From: Stagnihabitans tardus
GTDB taxonomy: Bacteria > Pseudomonadota > Alphaproteobacteria > Rhodobacterales > Rhodobacteraceae
Assembly (NCBI RefSeq): GCF_009925085.1
Contig: NZ_JAABNR010000003.1
Coordinates: 124,001 to 188,000 of the forward strand
Direction: 5' to 3'
Length of the DNA stretch: 64,000 bases
A program made the translations under genes and the position numbers. Numbering within the stretch: the first letter of the stretch is position 1; each line of letters starts with the position of its first letter. This document shows positions 12,301-18,784 of the stretch, piece after piece. The notes beneath the pieces were generated by a model, which saw only the letters and a list, made by a program, of their open reading frames with translations, was not told the DNA's origin and did no database searches.

Positions 12301-15300
12301 AGCGTGGCCTTGCCCGTGGTCGTCGCAGCCCCGCCTTGCAGCTCGGTCAGGGCCGAGCCCGTGGCCGAGACGATCAGCACAGAGGGCGCAATCGCCACCT
12401 TGCCGCCCGCCGCACCGGCCTGGGCCGCCCCGGTCACCGTGGTATCGGAACTGCTGGACATCGCAAGCAGACCCAGGGCCGAGAGCCCGGCCCCCGCCTC
12501 GACCGAGGTCGTGGCGTCGATATCGGCCAGGGTCAGCGCAAGCGCGGCCCCGATGCCCAGGCCGCGCCCCTTGACGCTGGTCGCATCCGCCGTCGCCGTG
12601 GTGGACAGGAAGGTCTTGCGGGCCGATGCCAGCGAAACATCGCCCCCCGAAGCCGAGCTGCCCGCCGCCATCCGCGCCGTGGCATCGACATTGCCCTTGG
12701 TCAGGGCAAAGGCCCCGGTCAGCGCCGCCGTCGAGGCGCCAAGATCGCCCGAACCCACGCCGGAAACGGCCCGGGTGGTGATCTGGTCGCGCAGGGTCTC
12801 GGACTTGTCATCGGCCATGCCCGCTTCAAGGCTCAGGGCCTTGGCGGCGGAAAGCGTGCCCTCCACCAGCGCCTGGACCGAGGTCGAGGCCACGGTGATC
12901 GCCACGGCCGCCCCGATCCCGACCGAGGGCCGCGTCGTCGCCGATTGCGCGACGACCGAACCATCCGCCACCGTCTCGCCATCGACATCGGCCAGGGCCC
13001 GGGCAGAGATCTCATCGGCCGAAACCAGCGGCACCGCACCGACCTGCACCAGCGAGGACCCGCCCAGCAGCCCCAGCGCCACGGCGGCGCCCAGGCCGAA
13101 GCCACCCTCCGCCCCCTGTGCCGAGGGCAGACCCGTGGCCAGCCCCGAGCCCTGACCGCTGGCAAAGGCCGACATTTCGGCGGTCTGTTCATCCGCCGTG
13201 TCCGTCGAGCTGCCTGCGGGCTGCGACACGCCCGCCGCCGAGGCTTCGGCCTTGGTCTTGCCGTCCATGATCAGGCTCGACACAAGCGAAATCCCCGTCG
13301 CCGTGACGCCGCGCTGAACCGTCACGGCAGCGGAATCCTCAAGACTGGACAGGGCAAAGGACAGGCCCAGCGCGGCGGTGGAGGCCGCCGCCGAAGACCG
13401 GGATTCCGTCGTGGAATCGACCTTGTTGGTGGCCTGAAGGCTCAGCGGGCCCGAAAGGCTGATCGCCGCTCCGGCAGGCAAGGCGACCCGGGCCACGGTG
13501 TCGGAAATCGTCATGGCGACCGAGGGCGTGACGGCCACGCCCGCTCCGGCCACACCGGCCTGGCCGCGCGTCGTGATCAGCCGGTCGCTGTCGGCCTGCA
13601 TGGCCAGGCTCACCACCCCGGGACTGGCCAGGCCTCCGACCGTGGCCGTGGTCTGACCCTTGACCAGCGAGAGGCCGAAGCCGATGCCGATGCCGGCCCC
13701 CGTCGCCTTGCCAGAGCCCGCGCCCAGTTTCGCATCCGCCGTGGCCAGGGTATCGACCGTCACCGCCGAAGAGGCCGCCAGCCGCAGCGCTCCGCTGACC
13801 GAGGCGCCATCGGCCAGGAGCGCCGTCGTCTCCAGCCGCTCTTGCGTCAGGGCAAAGGACCCGGCCAGGCCAAAGCTCGAGGCGCCAGAGCCCGCAACCG
13901 CCTTGGTCGTCAGAACCGAACGACCGGGCGAGGAAAGGTCCGCGCCGTCGCCCTCGGTCGCCGAGATCACCGCGCCGCCGTCGATGTTGCCCAGGACCTC
14001 CGCCGTCGTCGGCAGTTCGGCCAGGTTCAGCGCCACCGCCGCGCCCACGCCGATGTTGACCGCCTTGTCCGCCGAGGCAACGACGACGGAGCCATCGGCC
14101 GTCACGGTCGCATCGACATCCGTTCCCGCCGTCACCGAGGCGTTGCCGCCCTTGACCCCGCCCGAGGCGCTGACCCGCGCCGTCGTCGAGCCGTGCTGCA
14201 AGCCGATGGCCAGGGCTGCGGCCAGGCCCATCTGGCCCTGGGTCGTGTTGGCCGAAGGGGTCGAAAGACCCGTCCCTGCCTCTTTGCCCGCAAAATCGGT
14301 CGCCGCCGTGCCCTGCTGATCGGCATTGGTGGCGCTGCCCGACTTGGCCCCGCCCGAGGCCGCAATCGCCACCGTCGAGGTGTCCAGCATCTGCCGCGCC
14401 GAGAAACTGGCCGAGGGCGCCGCGATCACGCGGTCCAGTTGCACCAGGGCATCCTGCTGCCCCAAGCTCAGCGCCACGGAAGCGCCCACCGCCGCCGTCG
14501 AGCCGAAAGCGCTGCCCTGGGCCGTGGTCGTCACGGTCTCGCGGTGAAGAAGGCTGGCCGAGATGCCCTTGGCCAGGTCCATGTCGGGCCCGCCGCGCAG
14601 GGCCAGGGTCGAGTCGTTGTCCGAAAGAGTCATGGCAAAGGCGGGAGAGGTGGCGATCCCGCCCGCTGCCCCGCCCTGCGCCGTGGTGATCGCTGCCGTC
14701 ACCGTGTCGATGGCCATCGAAAGGTCACCGGACAGGACCGAAACAGAGGCGCCAAGGTCAAGCGTGATGTCGGAATCGCGGTTCGACAGGTTCAGCGCCA
14801 CCGAAGCGCCGACGCCGACAGTCGCCGTCCCGGTCACAGCCGCCTTGGCCGTGGCGCGGTCGATGGCATTGGCGCGCAGGTTCATCTGCACCGGCGCCGA
14901 GGCGACCAGGGCCGAGCCCGTCGCCAGCACGATCCGGCGGCTGTCGTCCACGTCGTTCAGCGCCAGGGCTCCCGCCACGCCGGCGACCTTGGTCGACCCC
15001 GCGCCCGAGGTCGCATTGGCCTCGACGACCGTGGGGCTGCGCAGATCGCGCTCTCCGACCTCGATGGTCAGGGGGGAGGCCGTGGAAACCTTGCCGAAAA
15101 CATGCACCGATTCCAACGAGTTGGCCAGGTTCATCGCCACAGCCGCCGCCACGGCGCCCGAAGCGGTCGAGGCATCGGCCGTGGTCACCAGGCTTTGCGT
15201 CCCGCGCGCCGAGATCAGCGCGGCCGGCCCGTCCAACGCCAGGTCCGAGGCGATGAGGACGCTGGATTCGTGCTGGGCCCGGGTGATGGCCACCGCGGCC

Positions 15301-16994
15301 GCCACGGTCACCGCCCCATCGGGCGTCCTTGCGTTGGCAGCGGCCAGTTGCCCCTCCGACCGCGTCGAACCGGTGCCCGTCGCGCCGCCCGTCCCGGCCT
15401 TGGCCGTCGTGGTCACCGTGTTCGAGCCATCCGCCGAGATCATGGCTCCCGCGCCGACCTTGACGCTGGAGCTGCCGACCAGCCGGGTCTGGGTCAGGCT
15501 GTCGATGAAGCTGACCGCCGTCATGGCCCCGGCACTGGTGGCCGTCGAGGCCAGCCCATCCGCCAGGGTCTGCACCGACCCGCGATGCAAGGCCTGGACC
15601 GTCGCCTCGGTCGCTGCCGCGATGGCGCTGTCTTCCAGGTGAACCTCGGTCCGGTTGCGCATCTGCGCATAGGCCAGGGCCGCATCGACGCCCGAGCTGC
15701 TGCCCGCCGCCGCCGTCGCCGTCACATTCACCGCCGAGAAGCTGTTGGCCTGGACAAAGACGCTGGAGGTCGCCGCCGTCAGGTTGACACCGATCAGCGA
15801 GATCTGTGCCGAGACATTGGACCCGCCGACCGCAATCGTGCTGGCATTGACCGTGGTCGTCATCTCGACCACCGAACGGATCGAGACCGAGCCGGAGGTG
15901 ATCGTCGTCCCCTTCATCGTGACGAGGGCCGAACCCGTGTCGATCGAGGCGCCGATCCCGCCGATCGTGCCGCCAACCGCAATGGGCGTGGCCTGGGCCA
16001 GGAAAGACACCGCCCCATCCGACTTGGTCTGAATGATGAAGGCCCCGGCCTCCAGCGTCTCGGCCTGGAGGCTCAGCGCCAGGCTGCCGAAGCCCAGGCC
16101 GCTGGTCACCGTGATGCTGCCCTGGCCCGCGCCCTCGGCCACCGAAACCGTGCCATTCGCCTGCGTGAAGGAGAAGGCGAGACCCGCGTTGAAGGTCACC
16201 AGCGTGACGCCGCGCGACTGGCTGATCGTCATGGCCTCGGCCAGGCCCGAGCCGATGGCGCTGCGGGCCGTGGCCGTGGTCAGGTCCGAGACGGTCTCGA
16301 CATTGGCAATCGCCGTGACGCGGGTGATCAGGCCAGAGTTGACCGAAAGCGAAGCCGTGGTGGTGCCGGTCGCCGTCATCGTGGTCGAAAGCGCGCCCCC
16401 GGTGATGCGGACCTGGTCCGTCCCGCCCGCCCCGTCGATGCCCGAGCTGAGAGAGCCCACGGAGGACAGGGTGAAGAGATCGGAACCCGAGGTCCCGGTC
16501 AGCGCCTCGACCGACGAGAAGCCCAGGCCCAGCGCCGTGCCGGTGTTCAGACCCGTGACCGCATAGGCCCCCTTGGCCGCGCCGATGATGCGGTCCGTGC
16601 CGCCTCCGCCGATGATCGTTCCGGTGACGCGTCCGGTGAAATCCGAGGTGATGGTGACGCGGTCGTTCAGCGAAGACAGGGTCAGGGTGATGTCCGACAC
16701 ATCGACCAGCGCCCGGCTCTGGATCAGCGCCCCGGTCGTGGCATTGGTCAGCTGCACCGTGGGCACACCCAGCACATCGACGATGCCGATGGCCAGGTTC
16801 TGCGCGATCAGGGGCGCAGCGGTGAAGGTGAAGGGCGTCGCCGACAAGAGAAGCCGGGGCTCGAGCGTTTCGAAGAAGAGGGGCGGCAGACTGGGCTCCG
16901 TCTTGCGGGTCAGGGCCTGCCAGAGCCTTGGGGCCCGCAGTTTCCGACGGGAGGCGCGATTGCCGAAAGCCGTAAGGAAGTTCTGGAAGCCCAT
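1..16994 (-). CDS. Giant LEPR-XLL repetitive surface protein (partial, C-terminus outside window)
   Basis: Reading the minus strand from the ATG at 16994 gives an open frame of 5,664 codons with no stop that I found, running off the left edge. Residues 44-52 read LEPRLLLSA after a basic N-terminus (RASRRKLR), the LEPR-XLL motif of very large bacterial surface proteins; no classical Sec signal peptide is visible. The rest is a chain of short Gly/Ala/Val-rich segments such as VGVGAAVALN and VSGAFAMN alternating with T/S/D-rich beta-like stretches, resembling repeats of LktA-type filamentous adhesins. I saw no cysteine and very few tryptophans. A weak GGGG lies upstream of the start. Family knowledge suggests a secreted adhesin or surface-layer role; export route and ligand are unknown. 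It follows a periplasmic adaptor gene on the same strand. Confidence 0.85.
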   Translation of the reverse strand, partial: MGFQNFLTAFGNRASRRKLRAPRLWQALTRKTEPSLPPLFFETLEPRLLLSATPFTFTAAPLIAQNLAIGIVDVLGVPTVQLTNATTGALIQSRALVDVSDITLTLSSLNDRVTITSDFTGRVTGTIIGGGGTDRIIGAAKGAYAVTGLNTGTALGLGFSSVEALTGTSGSDLFTLSSVGSLSSGIDGAGGTDQVRITGGALSTTMTATGTTTASLSVNSGLITRVTAIANVETVSDLTTATARSAIGSGLAEAMTISQSRGVTLVTFNAGLAFSFTQANGTVSVAEGAGQGSITVTSGLGFGSLALSLQAETLEAGAFIIQTKSDGAVSFLAQATPIAVGGTIGGIGASIDTGSALVTMKGTTITSGSVSIRSVVEMTTTVNASTIAVGGSNVSAQISLIGVNLTAATSSVFVQANSFSAVNVTATAAAGSSSGVDAALAYAQMRNRTEVHLEDSAIAAATEATVQALHRGSVQTLADGLASTATSAGAMTAVSFIDSLTQTRLVGSSSVKVGAGAMISADGSNTVTTTAKAGTGGATGTGSTRSEGQLAAANARTPDGAVTVAAAVAITRAQHESSVLIASDLALDGPAALISARGTQSLVTTADASTASGAVAAAVAMNLANSLESVHVFGKVSTASPLTIEVGERDLRSPTVVEANATSGAGSTKVAGVAGALALNDVDDSRRIVLATGSALVASAPVQMNLRANAIDRATAKAAVTGTATVGVGASVALNLSNRDSDITLDLGASVSVLSGDLSMAIDTVTAAITTAQGGAAGGIATSPAFAMTLSDNDSTLALRGGPDMDLAKGISASLLHRETVTTTAQGSAFGSTAAVGASVALSLGQQDALVQLDRVIAAPSASFSARQMLDTSTVAIAASGGAKSGSATNADQQGTAATDFAGKEAGTGLSTPSANTTQGQMGLAAALAIGLQHGSTTARVSASGGVKGGNASVTAGTDVDATVTADGSVVVASADKAVNIGVGAAVALNLAELPTTAEVLGNIDGGAVISATEGDGADLSSPGRSVLTTKAVAGSGASSFGLAGSFALTQERLETTALLADGASVSGALRLAASSAVTVDTLATADAKLGAGSGKATGAGIGIGFGLSLVKGQTTATVGGLASPGVVSLAMQADSDRLITTRGQAGVAGAGVAVTPSVAMTISDTVARVALPAGAAISLSGPLSLQATNKVDSTTESRSSAAASTAALGLSFALSSLEDSAAVTVQRGVTATGISLVSSLIMDGKTKAEASAAGVSQPAGSSTDTADEQTAEMSAFASGQGSGLATGLPSAQGAEGGFGLGAAVALGLLGGSSLVQVGAVPLVSADEISARALADVDGETVADGSVVAQSATTRPSVGIGAAVAITVASTSVQALVEGTLSAAKALSLEAGMADDKSETLRDQITTRAVSGVGSGDLGASTAALTGAFALTKGNVDATARMAAGSSASGGDVSLASARKTFLSTTATADATSVKGRGLGIGAALALTLADIDATTSVEAGAGLSALGLLAMSSSSDTTVTGAAQAGAAGGKVAIAPSVLIVSATGSALTELQGGAATTTGKATLSALDTLTVTVNAGSAASATTAALGVTVALVIDAQTATVSVARALVAEGDISLTATQKTDIIAGAVASAKGVSEATTGTGASDATGQMGSQLGFANGLQGTSATAPAAQGSSGSFGLAAALALSVINGGVLAQVTATGALTSTAGAVTVESQADSDSSITADASVVKGTAASDPAVGVGAAVAITVATRQTRALVEGAISAASSVRVAAMMAADPERSFLQAKAVSGVGATKAAVSGAFAMIIDGLSSSASPGTAASVSGASMEFESITQTVAIATASADGSLGSAGGGVGVGAAMGIVLTNGQSMANIAGTVTLVGGALKLNAVSERGIGAAVKSGATGGSVGVAPAVALTIDTARTTASLAAGSALLLTGDVAITARATLTSVNIAASAGTGTTAGLGVSFGLAVISGDVRAFSARAITTDGAISIGASSNSDTIMNIQASAGGVSSTTSGTALPQADAQIARETAFAGTLGGTVATPPSAATSGGKFGLAAAIALSIVTGRVEARVDIGAPLVSRNASIEVKALSDVDSTIMADASVVKDNPATRTDVGVGAAVALNLANRTTLARVRADLTAFKGIEIMAGMAPDGTTVNRSTLNSLAVSGAGGNNVAVGGSFAMNQVNLDALPEIGSGVVLDGGAVGVKLGAVTLVKSDVKASASAALGAAGGTGVGVGAAFALNILDSDATIAPLASITFKGAGLTLEANTDTESSQTAQAGARDGTVSVAPALALVAATNTASVTLSGLAKVTLSGGLTLDAKERTITTGTAESAAGSGGTAVGAAVALAVMENSASALLARPVTATGDISVLAARQTGVTLNAKALASGATQSSTGGSANGDQQIARELGFLNGAGGTSGAAAPLQAPDANGTAKGVGIAAALALSIVTGGATAEISSGVQTTGSVSVAARGDTDSSATADGKAVGSSQRGVGVGAAVAVNIVPASVLARVSAGVESAGLKITAAGLENDLTPVNTISARAVSGAGAANVGVSGAFALNIQTMKSTAILAASTAQALTGDVAILSDFASDNTAIGSSMTVIEGGTATSSSSGVGVGLSFGLNLVQNDVLAAVADGVAISGGQNVSIKAESDIVSLTKAKAGSGGSVGISPSLALLVSGSTTEARLGTGTALALTGGYEATARQSHDATLESDSSAKADKVAVGAAVALAILPERAFITTSRSITAAGDITLSADLLSNVASTAKASTNGVTPGAGPSTANAQTTALSGFADGLTGQSTAATTGAQAGGAGGSQAVGVAAGLSVNILNARSEAILLTGLSLVSGGQVTLRAAMDVDASATGDGSTSDTTVGVGAGVALNVVAANNEARVDGQVKAAGAVTIQARMSAQGDGRHALAAEAIAGAGKTEVGVAGAFAMNISTISTTARLTGSIESQGQVTISATGRTQDTATARAKTSGSGAEARTVGVGAAIAINILDDDVLAEVAEGAGLGALQGLSMTANGTHSGFATASAGTAGSVAVSPAVALNVVSNQTASNLLAGADLVTLGAAELMTTHSGAYFTTADAAAGGANVGVGAAVAVNIVTDAAQAILARNLTAGGAVTVQSVSRIGSSATAKGGAKGNSGDAGNADQQANQAVNNNGAILSEAGAQTLPKAEDAVQTGSDTAQGATGRSAGAVGVGAGVAVNIVTTESRAEIRDGLTVRSGTDLGVKSTLEIDAGAHAEGTALSLQNKAGIGAAVALNVVTASNLALVGKEVTLEAGKSLEVSALQPTPEKGTSANGIFARAFAGGGADQVGVGGSIAVQVTTFEALARLGDGSVTKVQGDALVRADSFWEVQNAAAAGGFGQTTGVGAAVVVNIATIGGHAEARGTSLDVAGALKIEAQTSYAPIKTKLVAGVDYEMTSIALGGGVTTGAAGVGGSVTVDIANIDTQALIVPNALVNQAGLAPLVNQSVTLSALQSVVLRSGTGGFGGTLGNAGVGAGITVGVINDTVSAEIGDGATVNSAGAVSVFASGAVDRVGIAGSFGLSLGTVGVGGSVLVDVLNSRTTARVGTAAKVAAGGLTISAGDNDTLVYVVGAVGASGNVGVGLATSTVTHMDRVEALLGDSATVTTSAGLRVLANSVEDLSMVTVAGAGGATVGVAASPAVSVLNETTTARIGNAVNVVATKGVGESFDVDINASDTTRSFKVTGAASFGGSAGVGAGVDTTTLIKRTDAILAATAQVAVQGSLEIRARSQEDVTSLVMAGSGGGVAVSGAVGVVVADLQTRAFIEGTAANAPVKTRVDAQANVIVEALDQSEYDLFAGAVSVSGSASVGASAFVPVVNKRTEAFIGTAADVTARARGALGFVLDGTYGEVVNEPDKNPTDVTVRGSGAGTMPITATKGKVNGPITDTNGDAVDTSYEGHPRAGFAISLVPKNAGVQGVVVSAVSADDVATMALNGGVSGGVAVALSGEVGVLNITTSGRIDDAAKINKATGVEGAGQDVQVLSNEKLVVLGVAGALSVAGAVAVSPSVAVSVINLVTEAKIGAGADVEAQDSVILRARASEDISTFVMGLAASGTAAVGGSVGVVVLNSQTTAHLGRIDAEGDAGATLFARRDAAIMATDDTKVTMIEGALAGAQVGIGGSVGVATITKDTSAQVAGFSTVTVLGETVGGQGLAAAPLDQRWDNTKEFRGLMVQAGADERIETLAIALGVGAFVGLAGAVSIAVIDSDTTARIGTGAQVNQAALGGVGQQVRVDSLNRVTGTAGSGGVGGASVGLAGALTVGVVRNATTSVIDDNARVQAGGKIHVIARSSQDITSVAASGALGGFAGALSMGIWNIGGDFNSGGGEASESDWASTYQAALTGNEAVLSGSKLISFSGSRVDAATDQIIIGTKANGLRDGDAVIYRSSGGTIPGLVSGRTYYVVDTGKTFGLSERPGGPMIDLGFTVGRSTHTLELADGARANAGVTDARNRVAGSGQPNLSSSLVADPSSEGTTARFGTGAIVIAREDMKLAASDDLDFFQVAGNVVAGGAGVGASFAILVHDMPVKAVIEGDSQIQARSTGLVMEARSTEDISQIAVGGGIGGGGTVTGSATIAVLQETTTARIASTAQVSTDFNTGGRPDVSLLARDETAISNVSGAAAFDGTAGVGVGLDVVSLSKDTLATVDAEAVVTSEGSVLLRAQSTEDIGSAVFTGAVAGTTAASGSASVIVANIRTTAQVAGSETTGATVDALGNVVIEAASDGEIDIFAGAIQLSGAVGVGGGAAVPVVKRVTRAEVGDNAKVTALGLLGADEIRTGTYHDDFTLPGTGDVVSTDAGGGSSGYGDQSVSKDKGSEVPAGQETRDTDYDDSYEGFSGAGKVHHAVADVAQRTGVLISATGSDDISSIAASGSISGLVSVNFSGAVASVENTATARIGRALVNAPDARTPGNGQSVLVLAGQDLTLLSVAAAIAASGGGAVSPSASVAMVGLRTTAEIGDSAQVTAADSVIVQASASEELAVLGAGAAVGGALGFGGTSVVLSLGNDTTARIAGGAVVTADGSVRVGAQDDTRVFGLGGALGASGTAGVGASADVVVMRKDTQALIEGGAEVLARGQLAHGTGGSALTGINADTGVIGSETGLRGVILDARSSEDVTLITFAGGIGGGFGLGGAVAVIVSDSDTRADIQDGAVVTAGDGSGAAMVVVGASNDFSADTFTGAGGLGLAGVAGAVTVGILRNGVEARIGAAQVTSEGDVRLRALATRNVEGIVAGGALGAAALVGSISVWNLGGTVNSGYSYQEQTATGSGPDDAGLSGGATKSADGLNGGDYITPQDQVLSGSDGKKADGWERILDGRNQGTGGGSSRVALISGGARSDVAADGPDATVLGSQSLTPGDIEGTVAQAEGSTITTDGALDVQAADHLRFSSVVGGIVAGAVAGGASVTILNNSMGVKALVSGTIIAGDLNLDAESFAKTRSGAFLGAAGAVVLGAQVSVVNDTSVRLAKVSDGTMDIAGNSVVAAKRTAQHVVQTLGVTPIAVAAAGVSVAVANFAGSTAAQTTSTASFSDLRGTAGTLSVRADSDAVVKTEAWGFILGAFALNGSVAWAEDKSTTRASLSGLLSLRGAADATATALSEVRAKASAVSLGLAGSLSAGVAVARMVPVVTAEVIASGQA
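8100..14300 (-). repeat. Tandem super-repeat inside the giant gene, about 1.13 kb (about 378 aa) per unit
   Basis: Three marker motifs recur in the same order. The GAFAMN-type marker lies near 8180, 9315, 10455, 11585, 12700 and 13855. The VGVGAAVAxN-type marker lies near 8350, 9490, 10620, 11755, 12890 and 14035. The GLAAALALSI-type marker lies near 8535, 9675, 10820, 11950, 13080 and 14215. Spacing is about 1,130-1,145 bp, giving about six units. Each boundary has a short hydrophilic linker rich in D, Q, N and A. Positions were located by eye. Confidence 0.7.
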
Positions 16995-17072
16995 GTCTGC
17001 CCCGCGAAAAAATGACCCGAAAACAGGTCGGTAAATGAAATGGACCCCGCGAAAGGCGAGGTGGTTGCCAGA

Positions 17073-17101
17073 AGCCTAGCTCGAAGACCGATTCTGGGCA
17101 A
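17073..17101 (-). promoter_or_regulatory. Candidate sigma70-type promoter for the giant gene
   Basis: On the minus strand a TTGCCC box (complement of 17096-17101) is followed after 17 bp by TAGGCT (complement of 17073-17078), about 80 bp upstream of the ATG at 16994. Both boxes are imperfect. It could allow expression independent of the adaptor gene upstream. Confidence 0.25.
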
Positions 17102-17126
17102 GTTTTATTGAGGTTTCATTAACCAA

Positions 17127-17921
17127 TCAGCCCGTCGGCAGGTCCAGCGCGCAGCGAAAACCGGCGGTGATCTTGCCCTCGGGATTGGGCAGTTCCAGGC
17201 GGATCCGGAAGGTCCCCGAGGCGGCATCGACGAAGCCATCGACCACCGAGACCTCGGCCGAGACGCGCAGATCGGCGGGGCTTTGCAAGATCACCTCCAA
17301 CCGGTCGCCCCGCTTCACGCGGCCAAAGGCGGTGTCCGGCGCGATGACCTCGACATGCAGGGGATCGAGCCGGGCGACGCGAAAGACCGGCTGACGGTCG
17401 ACGAACTCGCCCTGCTCGGCCAGGCGGTCGACGATGACGCCGTCGATCGGGCTGTAAAGCCGCCGCTGATCCAGAAGCGCGGCATTGCGCTCGATCTCCA
17501 GCGCGGCGGCGGCTTGGGTCTCTTGCCGGTCGCGGAGCTCGTTGGCGGCCTGGTCGCGCTCCAGCCGGGCGAGGTCGGCATCGGCCTGGGGCGCAAGGCC
17601 CTTGTCGGCCAGGGACTGCACCCGCTCCAGGCTTTTCGTTGCCGCCTCCAGCCGGGCCTGGGCCGCGTCGATGGCCGCATGGGCCCCGGCGCGCTCTTGG
17701 GCGAATTTCAGCGCGACCTCTTCGACCGTGGTGTCCAGCCGGGCCAGCATGTCGCCCTTGTGGACGACCGAACCGCGATCCCCCGCCGCTTCGGCGATCA
17801 GGCCGGGCACGGCGAAGACCAGGTCGACCTGGGCGCTTGGGGTCACGAGGCAATCCACGACCTCGGCCCGGGCGCCCGAGGCCAGAACGCAGAATGCCAC
17901 GACCCATGCCCCTTGTCTCAC
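17127..17921 (-). CDS. HlyD/RND-type periplasmic adaptor (membrane fusion) protein
   Basis: The protein has a signal peptide (MRQGAWVVAFCVLASGARA, cleavage before EVVD). Then come a first lipoyl-like half (HKGDMLARLD), a helical hairpin rich in A, E, Q and R (LKFAQERAGAHAAIDAAQ to LRDRQETQAAAALEIE), the second lipoyl half (YSPIDGVIVDRLAEQGEFV) and a beta-barrel segment (VEVIAPDTAFGRVKRGDRL). This is the membrane-fusion-protein order of RND and type I exporters. At about 265 residues it is shorter than usual and lacks most of a membrane-proximal domain. I chose GTG at 17921 because GGGGGCGG precedes it; the frame stays open to TTG at 17945. It lies 132 bp upstream of the giant gene on the same strand, so a role in exporting it is a reasonable inference. 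No inner-membrane or outer-membrane partner gene is adjacent. Confidence 0.8.
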   Translation of the reverse strand: MRQGAWVVAFCVLASGARAEVVDCLVTPSAQVDLVFAVPGLIAEAAGDRGSVVHKGDMLARLDTTVEEVALKFAQERAGAHAAIDAAQARLEAATKSLERVQSLADKGLAPQADADLARLERDQAANELRDRQETQAAAALEIERNAALLDQRRLYSPIDGVIVDRLAEQGEFVDRQPVFRVARLDPLHVEVIAPDTAFGRVKRGDRLEVILQSPADLRVSAEVSVVDGFVDAASGTFRIRLELPNPEGKITAGFRCALDLPTG

Positions 17922-18037
17922 AGCCGCCCCCAATGCCTTGCCCAAAACCTTTCAGGAGGATTGACAACAAAATCCGATTCCGCAAGCCTTGGCGCCAGTG
18001 CTTTCGTTATTCCATTTTGACATCCCCTGGAGGAGCC

Positions 18038-18766
18038 ATGACCAAACAACTTCTGTTCTACGAGCTGGTGACGCCGATTTCCCTGTCGCGCCATGCCGAC
18101 TGGTCTGTCGCGCCGATCACCGATTTCAGCTTTGCCGCCGCGACGAACTCCGTCCCGGTGACGATCCCCGAGTTCCTTCTGGCCGCGCAGGAATATCCCA
18201 TCGTCTTCACCCTGGACGGCGAAGAGGCCGTGCCGGTCGCCATCCTGGGCTTCGACAAGGACGCAGGGCTTTTCGTCAATGACAAGGGCTGGGATGCGCG
18301 CTATGTGCCCGCCTTCGTCCGCCGCTATCCCTTTGTTTTCTCGTCCTCCGAGGATGGGCAGACCTATACTTTGTGCATCGACGAGGCCTGCACGGCCATC
18401 GACCGCAGCGGCGCCAAGGGCGAGAAGCTTTTCGACAATGGCGAGCGCACGGCTTACCTGTCGCGGATGCTGGATTTCGTGAACGCCTACCAGACCGAGC
18501 ACCAGCGGACGCGCGCCTTCGGCAGGCTTCTGGCGGGCCTGGGTGTGCTGGAGCCGCATGAGGCGCGGGTGACCCGTCCGGGCGGCGGGCAATCGGCGCT
18601 TTCGGGCTTCCACGTGGTGAACCGCGAGAAGCTGCGGGAACTGCCGGCCGATAAGCTGGCCGAACTGGTCAAGACCGATGCGGCCGAGCTGATCTATCTG
18701 CACCTGCAGTCCATGGCCAACTTCGAGAAGCTGGTGGCGCGGCTGCCTGCGGCGGAAGCGGCCTGA
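18038..18766 (+). CDS. SapC family protein
   Basis: A 242-residue protein whose sequence (YELVTPISLSRHADWSV near the start, then TIPEFLLAAQEYPIVF and GWDARYVPAFVRRYPFVF) matches my recollection of the SapC family. That family is named after a gene of the Campylobacter fetus S-layer (sap) locus, where neighbours encode type I secretion components; the biochemical role is unknown. No signal peptide or membrane helix is visible, so it is probably cytoplasmic. The start is set by GGAGGAG just before the ATG. It is divergent from the adaptor gene across about 116 bp, which suggests a surface-protein function. The call rests on sequence resemblance. Confidence 0.8.
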   Translation: MTKQLLFYELVTPISLSRHADWSVAPITDFSFAAATNSVPVTIPEFLLAAQEYPIVFTLDGEEAVPVAILGFDKDAGLFVNDKGWDARYVPAFVRRYPFVFSSSEDGQTYTLCIDEACTAIDRSGAKGEKLFDNGERTAYLSRMLDFVNAYQTEHQRTRAFGRLLAGLGVLEPHEARVTRPGGGQSALSGFHVVNREKLRELPADKLAELVKTDAAELIYLHLQSMANFEKLVARLPAAEAA

Positions 18767-18784
18767 ACAGGGCCAAGGCCGGGT

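Noticed and set aside
1-16994. CRISPR array, because of dense regular repeats
   Set aside because: The repeats are protein-coding, about 1.13 kb and 2.8 kb long and diverged. There are no short identical direct repeats with unique spacers.
3612-17015. Plus-strand open frame of 4,467 codons, and similar long plus-strand frames at 1-1041, 444-3500 and 9790-13155
   Set aside because: The translation is Arg/Gly/His/Asp-rich without domains, as expected for the complement of a high-GC gene. The minus strand gives a coherent LEPR-XLL repeat protein.
17105-17125. CtrA box upstream of the giant gene
   Set aside because: The minus strand reads TTAA, seven bases, then TCAA, so the second half does not match.
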